This document shows, piece after piece, positions 36,607 to 44,948 of a DNA stretch of 64,000 nucleotides. Position numbers and translations under genes: made by a program. Every line of letters begins with the position of its first letter. Positions within the stretch are counted from its first letter, which is position 1. The stretch is from assembly GCF_900107415.1 (NCBI RefSeq), contig NZ_FNPX01000001.1:62001-126000 (forward strand), read 5' to 3'. This DNA is from Jannaschia faecimaris. GTDB taxonomy: Bacteria; Pseudomonadota; Alphaproteobacteria; Rhodobacterales; Rhodobacteraceae. The notes under the pieces were generated by a model. It had not been told where the DNA came from, ran no database searches, and was given only the letters and a program-made list of their open reading frames with translations.

Positions 36607-37221
36607 ATGAAGTACCTTTCCATTGCTGCAGCCCTGACGATGCTTGCCCTGCCCGCCCACGCCGATACCGCGCTGGTCGCGGGCGGCTGTTTCTGGTGTG
36701 TGGAAGCCGACTTCGAAAGCGTGGAGGGCGTAGGCGACGTAGTTTCCGGCTTCACTGGCGGCACAACAACCACCCCACAATACCGCGCTTCGGGCGACCA
36801 TATCGAAGCCGTGCGCATTCCCTTCGACGAAAGCGCCATCAGCTATGCCGAAATTCTGGACCTGTATTTCCGCTCTATCGATCCGCTTGATGCAGGTGGT
36901 CAGTTTTGCGACCGGGGTTTGGAATACACCACCGCCATCTGGGTCGACGGCCCCGAACAACGCGCAACCGCCGAGGCCGCAAAGGCACGGGCCGAAGCGG
37001 AGCTGGGGCAACAGATCGTCACACCCATCCTGAACGCGGACACGTTCTATCCAGTGGGCGACTATCACCAAGACTATTACAAATCTGACGACCGCTTGGC
37101 CTTCAGCAGCGTCGGCATCGCCGTTCCCAAGAGGGAGGCCTACAAACGCTACCGCGCAGGCTGCGGTCGCGACGCGCGAGTCCGGGCAATCTGGGGGGAC
37201 GCCGCGCCATTCGCCAAGTGA
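36607..37221 (+). CDS. msrA: Exported peptide-methionine (S)-S-oxide reductase
   Basis: Repairs methionine-S-sulfoxide in proteins. The catalytic motif GGCFWC (residues 26-31, Cys28) follows directly after a Sec signal peptide (MKYLSIAAALTMLALPAHA), so the mature enzyme begins almost at the active site and works in the periplasm. AGGAG lies 6 nt before ATG 36607. 204 residues; C-terminal region YHQDYYKSDDR is typical. No msrB or electron donor gene is adjacent. Confidence 0.93.
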   Translation: MKYLSIAAALTMLALPAHADTALVAGGCFWCVEADFESVEGVGDVVSGFTGGTTTTPQYRASGDHIEAVRIPFDESAISYAEILDLYFRSIDPLDAGGQFCDRGLEYTTAIWVDGPEQRATAEAAKARAEAELGQQIVTPILNADTFYPVGDYHQDYYKSDDRLAFSSVGIAVPKREAYKRYRAGCGRDARVRAIWGDAAPFAK

Positions 37222-37224
37222 ACC

Positions 37225-37257
37225 GGCGGCCCCCATTGTGGGTCGTCCGCCGCTTTT
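37225..37257 (+). terminator. Likely terminator after msrA
   Basis: Interrupted inverted repeat with ends GGCGG (37225-37229) and CCGCC (37247-37251), an internal CCC/GGG pairing, and GCTTTTC following at once. Placed a few bases after the msrA stop. The stem is imperfect, hence moderate confidence. Confidence 0.5.
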
Positions 37258-37401
37258 CATCCAAGCCAAGGACTTGGACATCGGCGATGTCGACCTGCCA
37301 CGCCAGTTCTAGGCCGCGCCACATTGGCCAGCTGGTCAAAGACGGTAACGGTGGTGATTGCCAGTGACCTCCGTCTTTGAGTTCTGGCGTTGTTGCGACC
37401 G

Positions 37402-37794
37402 CTACGCGCCCTGTGCCTGACGGGCATAGTCGTCAGCATCGAACCAACCCCGAGAAGAGATCACCTTAAGGTTGTCGCCAACATCCCACTCTTCCCAGCC
37501 GCGGATATTGAGAGGGTTTCCAGTCGACGCATCGTGACCGGTAAAGGTCCAAACAAAAATCACATGGTTCCCGGCGCAGCGCACATCGTCACACGAGAGT
37601 GTCAGATCCGGGACATCCGCGTAAAAGCCGGCAGCCATATCTTTGACACGCGACCGTCCGCTCCAAGGGTCGCCGCTGTTGATCGTGATTTCCCCGTCTT
37701 CAGCGTAATAAGAGGCAACCGCCTCGGCTGACTTGGAATTCCAGGCGGCGGTGTAATCGGCGGCCATTCTGGCCACGGCTTCCGGGTCAATCAT
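37402..37794 (-). CDS. SnoaL-like (NTF2-fold) protein
   Basis: 130-residue small alpha+beta barrel protein of the SnoaL/NTF2 type: an N-terminal helix (VARMAADYTAAWNSKSAEAV), then ASYYAEDGEITINSG and a closing strand around FVWTFTGHDASTGNPLNIRG. Such folds serve as isomerases, hydrolases or binding domains, and the function is not deducible. Met 37794 is favoured by GGGAG 8 nt upstream; Met 37809 and Met 37830 are alternatives. The much longer open frame upstream (to 38100) is antisense to the HNH gene region and not protein-like. Confidence 0.75.
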   Translation of the reverse strand: MIDPEAVARMAADYTAAWNSKSAEAVASYYAEDGEITINSGDPWSGRSRVKDMAAGFYADVPDLTLSCDDVRCAGNHVIFVWTFTGHDASTGNPLNIRGWEEWDVGDNLKVISSRGWFDADDYARQAQGA

Positions 37795-37973
37795 TTCATA
37801 GTCTCCCATGTTTCCGTCCACCGAAACCATGTCACATCGTCCCTGTTCTGCAAAAATGATTTGAGAGAGCAATGACCTCCGGTCGGGCAGTGTCGGTGAA
37901 AGCCGCGCTGAAAGCCGCGCTCGACCTATCGGAGCCATGTCAGGCGGGTCGCGGCGATCCGGGCGCTGGCACG

Positions 37974-38309
37974 CTAACGACGTTTCCAGCCGCGTCGCGC
38001 GCCCGGCGTCTTGGAATGAAAATCGGCCGGCCGCTTGCGAACCCATTTCACAAATTTCGCAAGTCGCGGGTTGGACCGCAATGCTTCGGGCGTATTCCAC
38101 AGACGGGCCAGATCCGCCTCGGACGCGGTGGCGTGGATCTCGTTATGGCAGATCTGATGCAACAGAACGGTTGGGCCCCCCTTTCCGCCGCGTAGCTTGG
38201 GGATCAGGTGATGCAGGCTTTGCGGTGTGCCCGGCAGGATCGGGCGCTCGCACAGGGCGCAGACGGGCGCGGCGTTATTGGTCTGGTCTGGAACGGGTTC
38301 GTCTGACAT
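37974..38309 (-). CDS. HNH-domain protein
   Basis: 111 residues. Zinc-type CxxC (CALC) followed by the HNH core LHHLIPKLRGG, then TVLLHQICHNEIHA; a basic Arg/Lys-rich tail (FVKWVRKRPADF, ARRGWKRR) suits nucleic-acid binding. Small stand-alone HNH proteins of this kind are presumed nucleases, but no partner is adjacent. The chosen ATG (38309) has no clear Shine-Dalgarno and shares the palindrome CATG with the start of the divergent flavoprotein gene. Confidence 0.8.
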   Translation of the reverse strand: MSDEPVPDQTNNAAPVCALCERPILPGTPQSLHHLIPKLRGGKGGPTVLLHQICHNEIHATASEADLARLWNTPEALRSNPRLAKFVKWVRKRPADFHSKTPGARRGWKRR

Positions 38310-39474
38310 GCCCGCAAGGATGGAGCGGAAAACGGACAAGGCAAACATCGCTGTGATCGGCGCGGGTCCCGCCGGTTTGATGGCGGCGGAAGCGGCTGCG
38401 CGGGCGGGCTGCGCCGTTGAGGTGTTCGACCGGATGCCCAGTCCGGCGCGCAAATTCCTGATGGCGGGCAAGTCCGGGCTGAATATCACCAAGATCGAGG
38501 AGCGGTTCGCCGACGTCTACGGCTGCCCCCCGCTTAGGCCGATGATCAATGCCTTCGGACCAAGCGATGTACGCGGCTGGATGGATGGGCTGGGGCAGAC
38601 GTCCTTCGTTGGCTCAACCGGCCGGGTGTTTCCCGACGCGATGAAGGCCTCGCCTCTGCTGCGCGCCTGGCTGGCGCGGCTGGACGGGCTGGGCGTGACC
38701 CTGCACCGGCGCGCGTGTTGGGCCGGATGGGACGGACAAGCTCTCGTCTTCGAAGACGGTAGTGCCGTCACGCCGGATGCGACCGTTCTTGCCATGGGCG
38801 GCGCGTCTTGGCGAAGGCTGGGGTCGGACGGCGTATGGGCCGCGAGGATGCCCGACCTGGTCGCGCCCTTCGCGCCGTCGAACGTGGGCTTCGTGGTGGA
38901 TTGGTCCCCACATATGACCAAGCACCTCGGTGCGCCGGTCAAGAACACCGGGTTGATCATAGAGGGCGTGACCCACCGGGGCGAATTCACCCTCTCGGCG
39001 CGCGGGTTGGAGGGTGGCGGTCTCTATCCGCTGACGCCCACGCTCCGGGCGGGCGCGGCGCTGGCACTCGACCTGAAGCCGGACCTGACGCTGGCCCAGA
39101 TACGCGACAGACTGGGTGATCGCGGCAAGACAAGCCTGACCACCCACCTGCGCAAGACCCTGCGCCTTACGCCCGTTCAGATTGCCCTTCTGCAAGAGTT
39201 TGCGCGACCCCTTCCCATTGATCTGGCCCCGACGATCAAGCATCTCGACGTCCCCCTGCGCGGCCCCCGCCCTATGGACGAGGCGATCAGCACGGCCGGC
39301 GGACTGCGGTGGGACACGATCGACGACGCGCTGATGTTGCGCGCCCGTCCGGGCACCTTCGCGGCCGGGGAAATGCTGGATTGGGAGGCACCGACGGGCG
39401 GCTATCTTCTGACCGCCTGCCTGGCAACTGGCCTATGGGCCGGCCGGAAGGCAGCCAAATGGGCTCAGCGATAG
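38308..39474 (+). CDS. HI0933/BaiN-type FAD flavoprotein
   Basis: 388-residue NAD(P)/FAD-dependent oxidoreductase-fold protein. The FAD dinucleotide motif is VIGAGPAGLMAAEAAARAG, followed by the family-specific RKFLMAGKSGLNITK (conserved GxSGxGRCNxTN-like segment) and a closing FAGEMLDWEAPTGGYLL. Family members have poorly defined substrates. ATG 38308 shares CATG with the start of the divergent HNH gene; ATG 38320 is an equally plausible start. Ends convergent with otnI, overlapping by 10 nt. Confidence 0.85.
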   Translation: MPARMERKTDKANIAVIGAGPAGLMAAEAAARAGCAVEVFDRMPSPARKFLMAGKSGLNITKIEERFADVYGCPPLRPMINAFGPSDVRGWMDGLGQTSFVGSTGRVFPDAMKASPLLRAWLARLDGLGVTLHRRACWAGWDGQALVFEDGSAVTPDATVLAMGGASWRRLGSDGVWAARMPDLVAPFAPSNVGFVVDWSPHMTKHLGAPVKNTGLIIEGVTHRGEFTLSARGLEGGGLYPLTPTLRAGAALALDLKPDLTLAQIRDRLGDRGKTSLTTHLRKTLRLTPVQIALLQEFARPLPIDLAPTIKHLDVPLRGPRPMDEAISTAGGLRWDTIDDALMLRARPGTFAAGEMLDWEAPTGGYLLTACLATGLWAGRKAAKWAQR

Positions 39475-40208
39475 CGCGCCATCCACCCCAGCGACGCATC
39501 CGTGTCACCACCCGGTTTGTATTCCGCGCCCAACGGCATGTCCCAGCCCATCAGGTCGATTACCGCGAACACGTGGTCGTATGACAACTCCCCGGCATCA
39601 GGGCGACCGCGGTCGGGCACGCTGGCGAACTGGATGTGTCCGATCACCCCGGCGCAAGCCTTCAATTGCCGGGTCAGGTCACCGCCCATGATCTGCAAAT
39701 GGTAGCAGTCGAACATCAGCTTGCAGTTGTCGCGTCCGACGGCTGCGATGATCTCCCGCGCCTGCGCAGACGTGTTCAGGAAGTATCCGGGGGCATCATG
39801 GTGGTTCAGCGGCTCGATCAGGATGGTCAGGTCAGGCGCGCGGTCGCAGGCGTATTGCAGGTTGCCGACAAAGGTCGCGCGGGCGGCCTCGCCTTGGGCG
39901 AAACCGGCCATGACATGCACGGCCTCGGCCTCGATCGCGCGCGCGTAGTCGATGGCCTGATCAATGGCCACGCGGGCACCCACTTCCTCTCCGGGCAGAG
40001 CGGACAAGCCGCTGCCGCTGCCTTTGATCGTATTCACCCCAAGCGCGGGCAGCCCCGTCTCCTCCAACGCGGCCAGCACCTCTGCGGCGGGGGTGTCGTA
40101 GGGCCAGTGAAACTCGACCGCATCGAAGCCCGCGGCCTTGGCCGCGCGAATGGCGTCGGGCAGCGGCAGTTCCGTCCATAGGAACCCGAGGTTGGCGGAA
40201 AATCTCAT
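39465..40208 (-). CDS. otnI: 2-oxo-tetronate isomerase (hydroxypyruvate isomerase family)
   Basis: 247-residue TIM-barrel sugar isomerase. Metal-site residues lie in ILIEPLNHHDAPGYFL, LMFDCYHLQIMGGDL and HIQFASVPDRGRPD, as in the Hyi/OtnI family. Hydroxypyruvate isomerase (hyi) is the older name; OtnI is chosen because the gene sits downstream of otnC and ltnD with ATGA overlaps, matching the L-threonate/D-erythronate route in which it converts 2-oxo- to 3-oxo-tetronate. ATG 40208 overlaps the otnC stop. Confidence 0.85.
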   Translation of the reverse strand: MRFSANLGFLWTELPLPDAIRAAKAAGFDAVEFHWPYDTPAAEVLAALEETGLPALGVNTIKGSGSGLSALPGEEVGARVAIDQAIDYARAIEAEAVHVMAGFAQGEAARATFVGNLQYACDRAPDLTILIEPLNHHDAPGYFLNTSAQAREIIAAVGRDNCKLMFDCYHLQIMGGDLTRQLKACAGVIGHIQFASVPDRGRPDAGELSYDHVFAVIDLMGWDMPLGAEYKPGGDTDASLGWMARYR

Positions 40209-40849
40209 GCGTCCCACTCCAAATCGAATGTCTTGACCAAATCCGTGACCTGCCCCTCCGTGAGGGTGCGCGCCCCAAGGCCGCGCGTCATCAGCGTCAA
40301 CTGCGCCGTGGCTTCAAGCTCCTCTATGGCGTTGCAGGCGGCCTCCACGTCCTTGCCCGCAACGACCGGCCCGTGATTGGCCAGCATCACCGCAGTGCGT
40401 TTGCCGGCGAGCCCGCGTACTGCCTGCCCCATCGCCGGATCGCCGGGCATGAAGTACGGCAGAAGCGTCACGCGGCCCAGTTGCATCACGGAATAGGGCG
40501 TCAGCGGGGGCAGGAAATCATCTGTCGGTTTCTTCAGAAGCGACAGCGCGACGGAGTGGCAGGAATGCAGATGCACCACCGCCCCCGCCGTACTGCGCGT
40601 GTCGTAAAACGCCGCGTGCAAGGGCATTTCCTTGGTCGGCCGATCGCCCCCCACATGGTCGCCAGTCGCGTCGAACCGCGCCAGGCGGGCCGGGTCGAGA
40701 CGACCGAAGCTGGTGCCCGTCGGACTGACCAGCAGGCCGCCGTCTTCCGTCCGGGCCGAGATGTTGCCCGTCGATCCATGGGTCAGCCCCCGGTCAAAAA
40801 GGGACTTCGCCAACGTGCAAAGCTGTTCGCGCAGGCGGCTGTCGCTCAT
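40205..40849 (-). CDS. otnC: 3-oxo-tetronate 4-phosphate decarboxylase (class II aldolase fold)
   Basis: 214-residue class II aldolase/adducin-family enzyme. Zinc ligands are in VVHLHSCHS and LANHGPVV, the catalytic acid in TKEMPLHAAFY and the phosphate-binding segment in HGSTGNISAR. In the four-carbon acid pathway it decarboxylates 3-oxo-tetronate 4-phosphate to dihydroxyacetone phosphate. The usual kinase partner otnK is absent between otnC and ltnD, which instead overlap by 4 nt. Without that kinase the exact substrate is inferred from context only. Confidence 0.85.
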   Translation of the reverse strand: MSDSRLREQLCTLAKSLFDRGLTHGSTGNISARTEDGGLLVSPTGTSFGRLDPARLARFDATGDHVGGDRPTKEMPLHAAFYDTRSTAGAVVHLHSCHSVALSLLKKPTDDFLPPLTPYSVMQLGRVTLLPYFMPGDPAMGQAVRGLAGKRTAVMLANHGPVVAGKDVEAACNAIEELEATAQLTLMTRGLGARTLTEGQVTDLVKTFDLEWDA

Positions 40850-41706
40850 GCGTCGCCCTTGGGCAGATCGATGCCGGCCTGTGCGGCATAGACCTTGGCG
40901 ACCGCGGCATCGTCCTCCCCCCCGAGGCCAGCCCCGGAGGCTGCCATGAATTGCGCCAGCGCCGCCTGCGCGATGGGCATGTCAATGCCCGCGTCCTTTG
41001 CTATGCCCGCAACGATGCCCAGATCCTTGGGCCAGATATCTACGCTGGAGCGAGGCGCATAGTCGGCGTCCCGTACATGGGGCCCGCGGTTTTCAAGCAT
41101 CCAGGACGTGCCCGCGCATTGCGGGATCACATCCATGAAACGGGCGGGGTCGATCCCCTGGGTGATGCCAAAGACCATCGCTTCAGCCATCGACGCGATA
41201 TGGATGCCAGCCAACACCTGGTTGACGGCCTTCATCGCACTGCCGGCCCCCGCCGCGTCGCCCATGCGAAACACGGATGTCGCGGTCGCGGCCAGGATCG
41301 GATCGGCGGCTGTAAATGCCTCGGGTGTCCCGCTGGCCATTATCGCAAGATCCCCGGCGGCCGCGCGGGCAGCCCCGCCCGAGATCGGCGCATCGAGATA
41401 GAGCAGTCCGGCCTCGGCGCAGCGTGCCTCCATCGCGCGGGCGAAGTCCGGCGGGACGGTCGCGCAGGCCATGACAAGCGCGCCAGGCTTCATGTCACCG
41501 ACCAATCCGGAGATGACGCTTTCCGTCTGCGCCGCGTTCAGAACCACGATCACAGCCGCGTCCAGCGCATTGTTCGCCAGGGCCACACCGCCATCGAGCG
41601 CGACGCCCCTTGGATCGTGCCCGCAAACGGCATGCCCCGCGCGCACAAGGCTTTGCGCCATACCGAGGCCCATCGACCCCAGCCCCCATACCCCAAATTC
41701 AGCCAT
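40846..41706 (-). CDS. ltnD: L-threonate dehydrogenase-type NAD-binding oxidoreductase
   Basis: 286-residue beta-hydroxyacid dehydrogenase. N-terminal GLGSMGLGMA binds NAD; the substrate loop DAPISGGAARAAAGDLAIMASG and the catalytic lysine helix (AMKAVNQVLAG) are the family hallmarks. Placement before otnC/otnI with 4-nt overlap supports LtnD (L-threonate to 2-oxo-tetronate) over 3-hydroxyisobutyrate or tartronate semialdehyde dehydrogenase, which share the fold. Overlaps the upstream GST stop by 8 nt. Confidence 0.85.
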   Translation of the reverse strand: MAEFGVWGLGSMGLGMAQSLVRAGHAVCGHDPRGVALDGGVALANNALDAAVIVVLNAAQTESVISGLVGDMKPGALVMACATVPPDFARAMEARCAEAGLLYLDAPISGGAARAAAGDLAIMASGTPEAFTAADPILAATATSVFRMGDAAGAGSAMKAVNQVLAGIHIASMAEAMVFGITQGIDPARFMDVIPQCAGTSWMLENRGPHVRDADYAPRSSVDIWPKDLGIVAGIAKDAGIDMPIAQAALAQFMAASGAGLGGEDDAAVAKVYAAQAGIDLPKGDA

Positions 41707-42316
41707 GTGCGCTCGCCCTCCTGAAAGCAGGACGCGCCCGCATTGTGTTCATATGTTTCCGTACGGTAGCATCCACTTCGAATTTGCGGCCAAGCGCCCA
41801 TCCACAGCAATGCGCCAGCAGAATATCGGGCACGACGGGCTCATCCCCCATCAGGAAAGGCCGGTCGCCTAAAATCTCGCCCATGACTTCCGAGTAGCGG
41901 GTAAACTGCCACATCAGGCTGGGCTTCACGGCCTCGACGCGGTGTTCCTCGGGTAGAATTAAGCTGTGCTTGGCATAGGCCCAGAGAACGGCGTCGAACG
42001 TCTCGTTGATCGTGTTGGTCAGCGCATCCTGCTTGCCGCGCAAGAATGTCCCGGCGCGATGCGTAAAGCCGCCGTGCTTATCCGCCAGATAGGTCATCTG
42101 AGCCACCGAATCGAAGATGTGCCCCTCATCCGTTTCAAGCACGGGCACCTTGCCCCGCGGCGAGGCGGCCATCGCTTCGGGCGAGCGGGGACCGGCGGAA
42201 ATCAATTCGTAGGGCAACTCCAACTCCTCCAGAAGCCAGAGCGGGCGCATCGCGCGGGTCTTGGTTGTGCCAATGAGTTTGTACATTCCGAGCATTTCGT
42301 ATTGCGAAGGTTGCAT
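41699..42316 (-). CDS. Glutathione S-transferase family protein
   Basis: 205 residues, N-terminal thioredoxin-like GSH-binding domain (YKLIGTTKTRAMRPLWLLEE, then GKVPVLETDEGHIFDSVAQM with the cis-Pro and Glu/Ser binding pair) and an all-helical C-terminal domain (DRPFLMGDEPVVPDILLAHC). Probably uses glutathione, substrate unknown. Start uncertain: Met 42316 follows GGAAGG closely; Met 42286 begins exactly at the domain but has no Shine-Dalgarno. The stop overlaps ltnD, so the gene may be co-transcribed with the sugar-acid genes. Confidence 0.85.
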   Translation of the reverse strand: MQPSQYEMLGMYKLIGTTKTRAMRPLWLLEELELPYELISAGPRSPEAMAASPRGKVPVLETDEGHIFDSVAQMTYLADKHGGFTHRAGTFLRGKQDALTNTINETFDAVLWAYAKHSLILPEEHRVEAVKPSLMWQFTRYSEVMGEILGDRPFLMGDEPVVPDILLAHCCGWALGRKFEVDATVRKHMNTMRARPAFRRASAHG

Positions 42317-42398
42317 CACCTTCCGCCATTTCCACCCATCAGGCCAGCCCCGCAAAACAGACTGTGCACAGGGCGGATGACGGCCTAGGGTCTAGGTG

Positions 42399-43469
42399 AT
42401 GTCAAACGCCTACACCCTGTCTGCCGAAGCCGACCGCCGCGTCGAGGCCGAAGGTATGAGCGGGCCGAACTGGTTCCGCCCCCCGGTGGACTCGCATGCG
42501 ATCCGTGCGCTGATGGAGAAACGCGATGCACCGGCGATACGGGATACAGTGATATGGATCGGCGTGATGATCGTGACGGCGGGCATGGCAATCGCGCTCT
42601 GGCCATCTTGGTGGTCGGCCCCGTTCTGGGCGATCTACGGGGTGATGTACGGCTCCGCGTCGGATGCGCGCTGGCACGAATGCGGGCACCGGACGGCGTT
42701 CAAGACGAAATGGATGAACGAAGTCGTCTACCATATCGCGGCCTTCATGCTGATGCGCTCGCCCACCGTGTGGCGGGCAAGCCATGTGCGCCACCATACC
42801 GATACCGTTATTGTGGGGCGCGACCCCGAGATCGTCGCAATGCGCCCGCCAGACCTGTTGCGCGTCGTGCTTAATCTGTTCGGCCTGCTGGATGTCCCGC
42901 ATCTAGTGCGGCGGATGGTGCTGCACGCGTCCGGGCAGGTCCATCCGGAGGAGGCGATGTACCTGCGCCCGGCCGACTATCCGCGCGTCTTCCTAGTTGC
43001 GCGGATATGGGTCGCGATCTATGCGGTGGTGATCGGTCTCGCGCTCTGGATGGGGTCGATCCTGCCTTTCATGCTGGCGGGTCTGCCGCGGATGTACGGC
43101 GCGTGGCATCATGTGCTGACCGGTCTGTTGCAACATCTTGGCTTGGCCGAGAACGTGACGGACCACCGGCTGAACACGCGAACGGTCCTGATGAACCCGG
43201 TCAGCCGGTTCATCTACCTCAACATGAACTACCACCTCGAACATCACATGTTCACGATGGTGCCCTATTATAATCTGCCGAAACTGCACGGTCTGATCGC
43301 GGATCAGGTTCCCGCGCCGGAGCCGTCGGTCTGGGCTGCGTTCCAGCGGCTGTTACCCGTTCTGGTCAAGCAGCTCACCTATCGCGAGGCCGTGATCATA
43401 CCCGAGTTGCCGCCCGGTGCCGCGCCCTACCGCGCAGAGGTCGAGCGGTTGCGCCCGTTCGCCGCCTGA
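42399..43469 (+). CDS. Membrane fatty acid desaturase
   Basis: 356-residue di-iron membrane desaturase/hydroxylase. The three histidine boxes are HECGH (93-97), HVRHH (129-133) and HLEHH (279-283), with hydrophobic segments at about residues 50-90 and 195-225. It introduces a double bond or hydroxyl in an acyl chain; lipid-linked or free substrate is not decidable. ATG 42399 is used (AGGG 8 nt upstream); GTG 42396 is in frame. It is divergent from the GST gene. Confidence 0.92.
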   Translation: MSNAYTLSAEADRRVEAEGMSGPNWFRPPVDSHAIRALMEKRDAPAIRDTVIWIGVMIVTAGMAIALWPSWWSAPFWAIYGVMYGSASDARWHECGHRTAFKTKWMNEVVYHIAAFMLMRSPTVWRASHVRHHTDTVIVGRDPEIVAMRPPDLLRVVLNLFGLLDVPHLVRRMVLHASGQVHPEEAMYLRPADYPRVFLVARIWVAIYAVVIGLALWMGSILPFMLAGLPRMYGAWHHVLTGLLQHLGLAENVTDHRLNTRTVLMNPVSRFIYLNMNYHLEHHMFTMVPYYNLPKLHGLIADQVPAPEPSVWAAFQRLLPVLVKQLTYREAVIIPELPPGAAPYRAEVERLRPFAA

Positions 43470-43473
43470 CCGG

Positions 43474-44454
43474 TCAACTGCGCGCCATCATCGCCAGCCG
43501 GATCAGTGCCCGTTCCATCACCGCCATCGCCGGTGCGCGGGACGACGACCGCAGCGTCAGGTCGGTATCCATCATCAGCGCAAGCGCCTGTTCCGCCTTC
43601 GCGACGCCCCATGCGCGGGCCTGTCGTTGCAACGCGTCGCGGTTCGGCCCCCAGGCCTGCCCCGTGCCAAGCGCCAGACCCATCAGTTGTTGAAAATGGC
43701 GCGTCGCGAAGATGGCCAGCGTCACAGGGGCTACGCCTTGTCCAGACAGGCGCTGCATCAGAGGTCCGATCTGCGCCGCGCGTCCGTCAGCGGCCGCAAG
43801 GATCACCTCGTCCATGTCGGCATCCACCGTGGCCGGGGCCATCGCGGCGACGGCGGTGGGCGTGACTTCTTCGCCATTGGAATAGAGCGCGATCTTGGTC
43901 AGCGTCTGCCGGAAGTCACCAGGATCGAGCGCAGCGGCCAAGGCGTCGATATCGCGGCGCGCCTCCGGCGTGCAGGTCAGGGCCTCCGCTGCGATCAGGG
44001 CCTCAATCTCATCGCGGCCCATCGGGTCGTCGTAAAGTCCGATCGACGCCGTGTTTGGATGTGATTCGAACGCTTTTCGCAACTTCGACGTCTTCTTGAG
44101 CGCGCCTGCCGTGACGACCAACGCCGCATCGCCCTTGGCCCAGTCCTGAAGCGCATTCAGGATCGGCCCGGCCTGCAACTCGGTCGCGCCATCAACGAAC
44201 ACGACCCGAGCGCCCGGAAACATGCCAACTGCCTTTAGCGCGTCGATCACTGCAGTCGGGTCCGACTTGGCCTCCTGCCCGGTCATGCGGGTCAGGCGCA
44301 TGTCACCCTCGGCGTCCGGTCCCGCAAGGTTCAGGATCAATTCCTGGCGTTTGAGGGCCACGCGCATCGCGTCCGCCCCATAAATCAGCACACCGGTCGT
44401 GCCGGGATCGGGCTTGGCGAAGAACTTCGTCGCCTGGGCACCCTTCAGGTTCAT
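43474..44454 (-). CDS. holA: DNA polymerase III delta subunit
   Basis: 326-residue clamp-loader subunit that opens the beta sliding clamp. The N-terminal half is a RecA-like non-ATPase domain (TTGVLIYGADAMRVALKRQE; VVFVDGATELQAG) and the C-terminal half a helical collar. The start ATG 44454 overlaps the lptE stop by 4 nt. The longer open frame (to 44886) is a shadow of lptE. The leuS-lptE-holA order is common in alphaproteobacteria. Converges closely with the desaturase gene (4 bases between stops). Confidence 0.92.
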   Translation of the reverse strand: MNLKGAQATKFFAKPDPGTTGVLIYGADAMRVALKRQELILNLAGPDAEGDMRLTRMTGQEAKSDPTAVIDALKAVGMFPGARVVFVDGATELQAGPILNALQDWAKGDAALVVTAGALKKTSKLRKAFESHPNTASIGLYDDPMGRDEIEALIAAEALTCTPEARRDIDALAAALDPGDFRQTLTKIALYSNGEEVTPTAVAAMAPATVDADMDEVILAAADGRAAQIGPLMQRLSGQGVAPVTLAIFATRHFQQLMGLALGTGQAWGPNRDALQRQARAWGVAKAEQALALMMDTDLTLRSSSRAPAMAVMERALIRLAMMARS

Positions 44455-44948
44455 TGTGCCAGCGTGGCCGCCTCGGCCAGCAGGCGCGTGACCACCTTGT
44501 CTGCCAAGATGCGGGCCAGACGCCGCTGTGCGTCCCGCTCGGATTCCAGGGTCGAGATGGTGGAGCCCGTCGCCGAATACGAGGTGAAGGTGCTGTCGCG
44601 TCCCGAAAGCATGACGGATGACGACCCAACGGGCGTCACGGTCCAGTCGATCCAGCCTTCGATGTTGTAACGGGTGATGTTGTTCGATCCGTCGATGGCC
44701 AACGCCTCGTCCGAAGTGACGATGGTGTAGTCCAGTTCCCACATCGGCACGACTGCGCGGCCCAGCCGTTCCTCGAACTGACGCACGAAAGCGAATGTCA
44801 GGTCGGTGTCCGGCTCCGTTGGCCGGATCGCCGCACGCAGTGCCGCGCCGCCCCCCCCCGGACCGTAGACCGGGGTAAACCCGCATCCAGCAAGTGCGAC
44901 TAGCGCGACCGTCAGCAAAGCGCGGCGAGGTATATCAGACGACGACAT
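44451..44948 (-). CDS. lptE: LPS-assembly lipoprotein LptE
   Basis: 165-residue outer-membrane lipoprotein that plugs LptD and helps insert lipopolysaccharide. Twin-arginine-like start ([12 protein letters not shown]) with lipobox ALAGC, Cys22, followed by [12 protein letters not shown], the hallmark N-terminus of alphaproteobacterial LptE. The start overlaps the leuS 3' end by 14 nt and the stop overlaps holA by 4 nt. Confidence 0.92.
   Translation of the reverse strand: MSSSDIPRRALLTVALVALAGCGFTPVYGPGGGGAALRAAIRPTEPDTDLTFAFVRQFEERLGRAVVPMWELDYTIVTSDEALAIDGSNNITRYNIEGWIDWTVTPVGSSSVMLSGRDSTFTSYSATGSTISTLESERDAQRRLARILADKVVTRLLAEAATLAQ

Noticed and set aside
44455-44886. N-terminal extension of holA
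   Set aside because: The sequence overlaps lptE in another frame and is unlike any delta subunit; the coupled ATG at 44454 is better.
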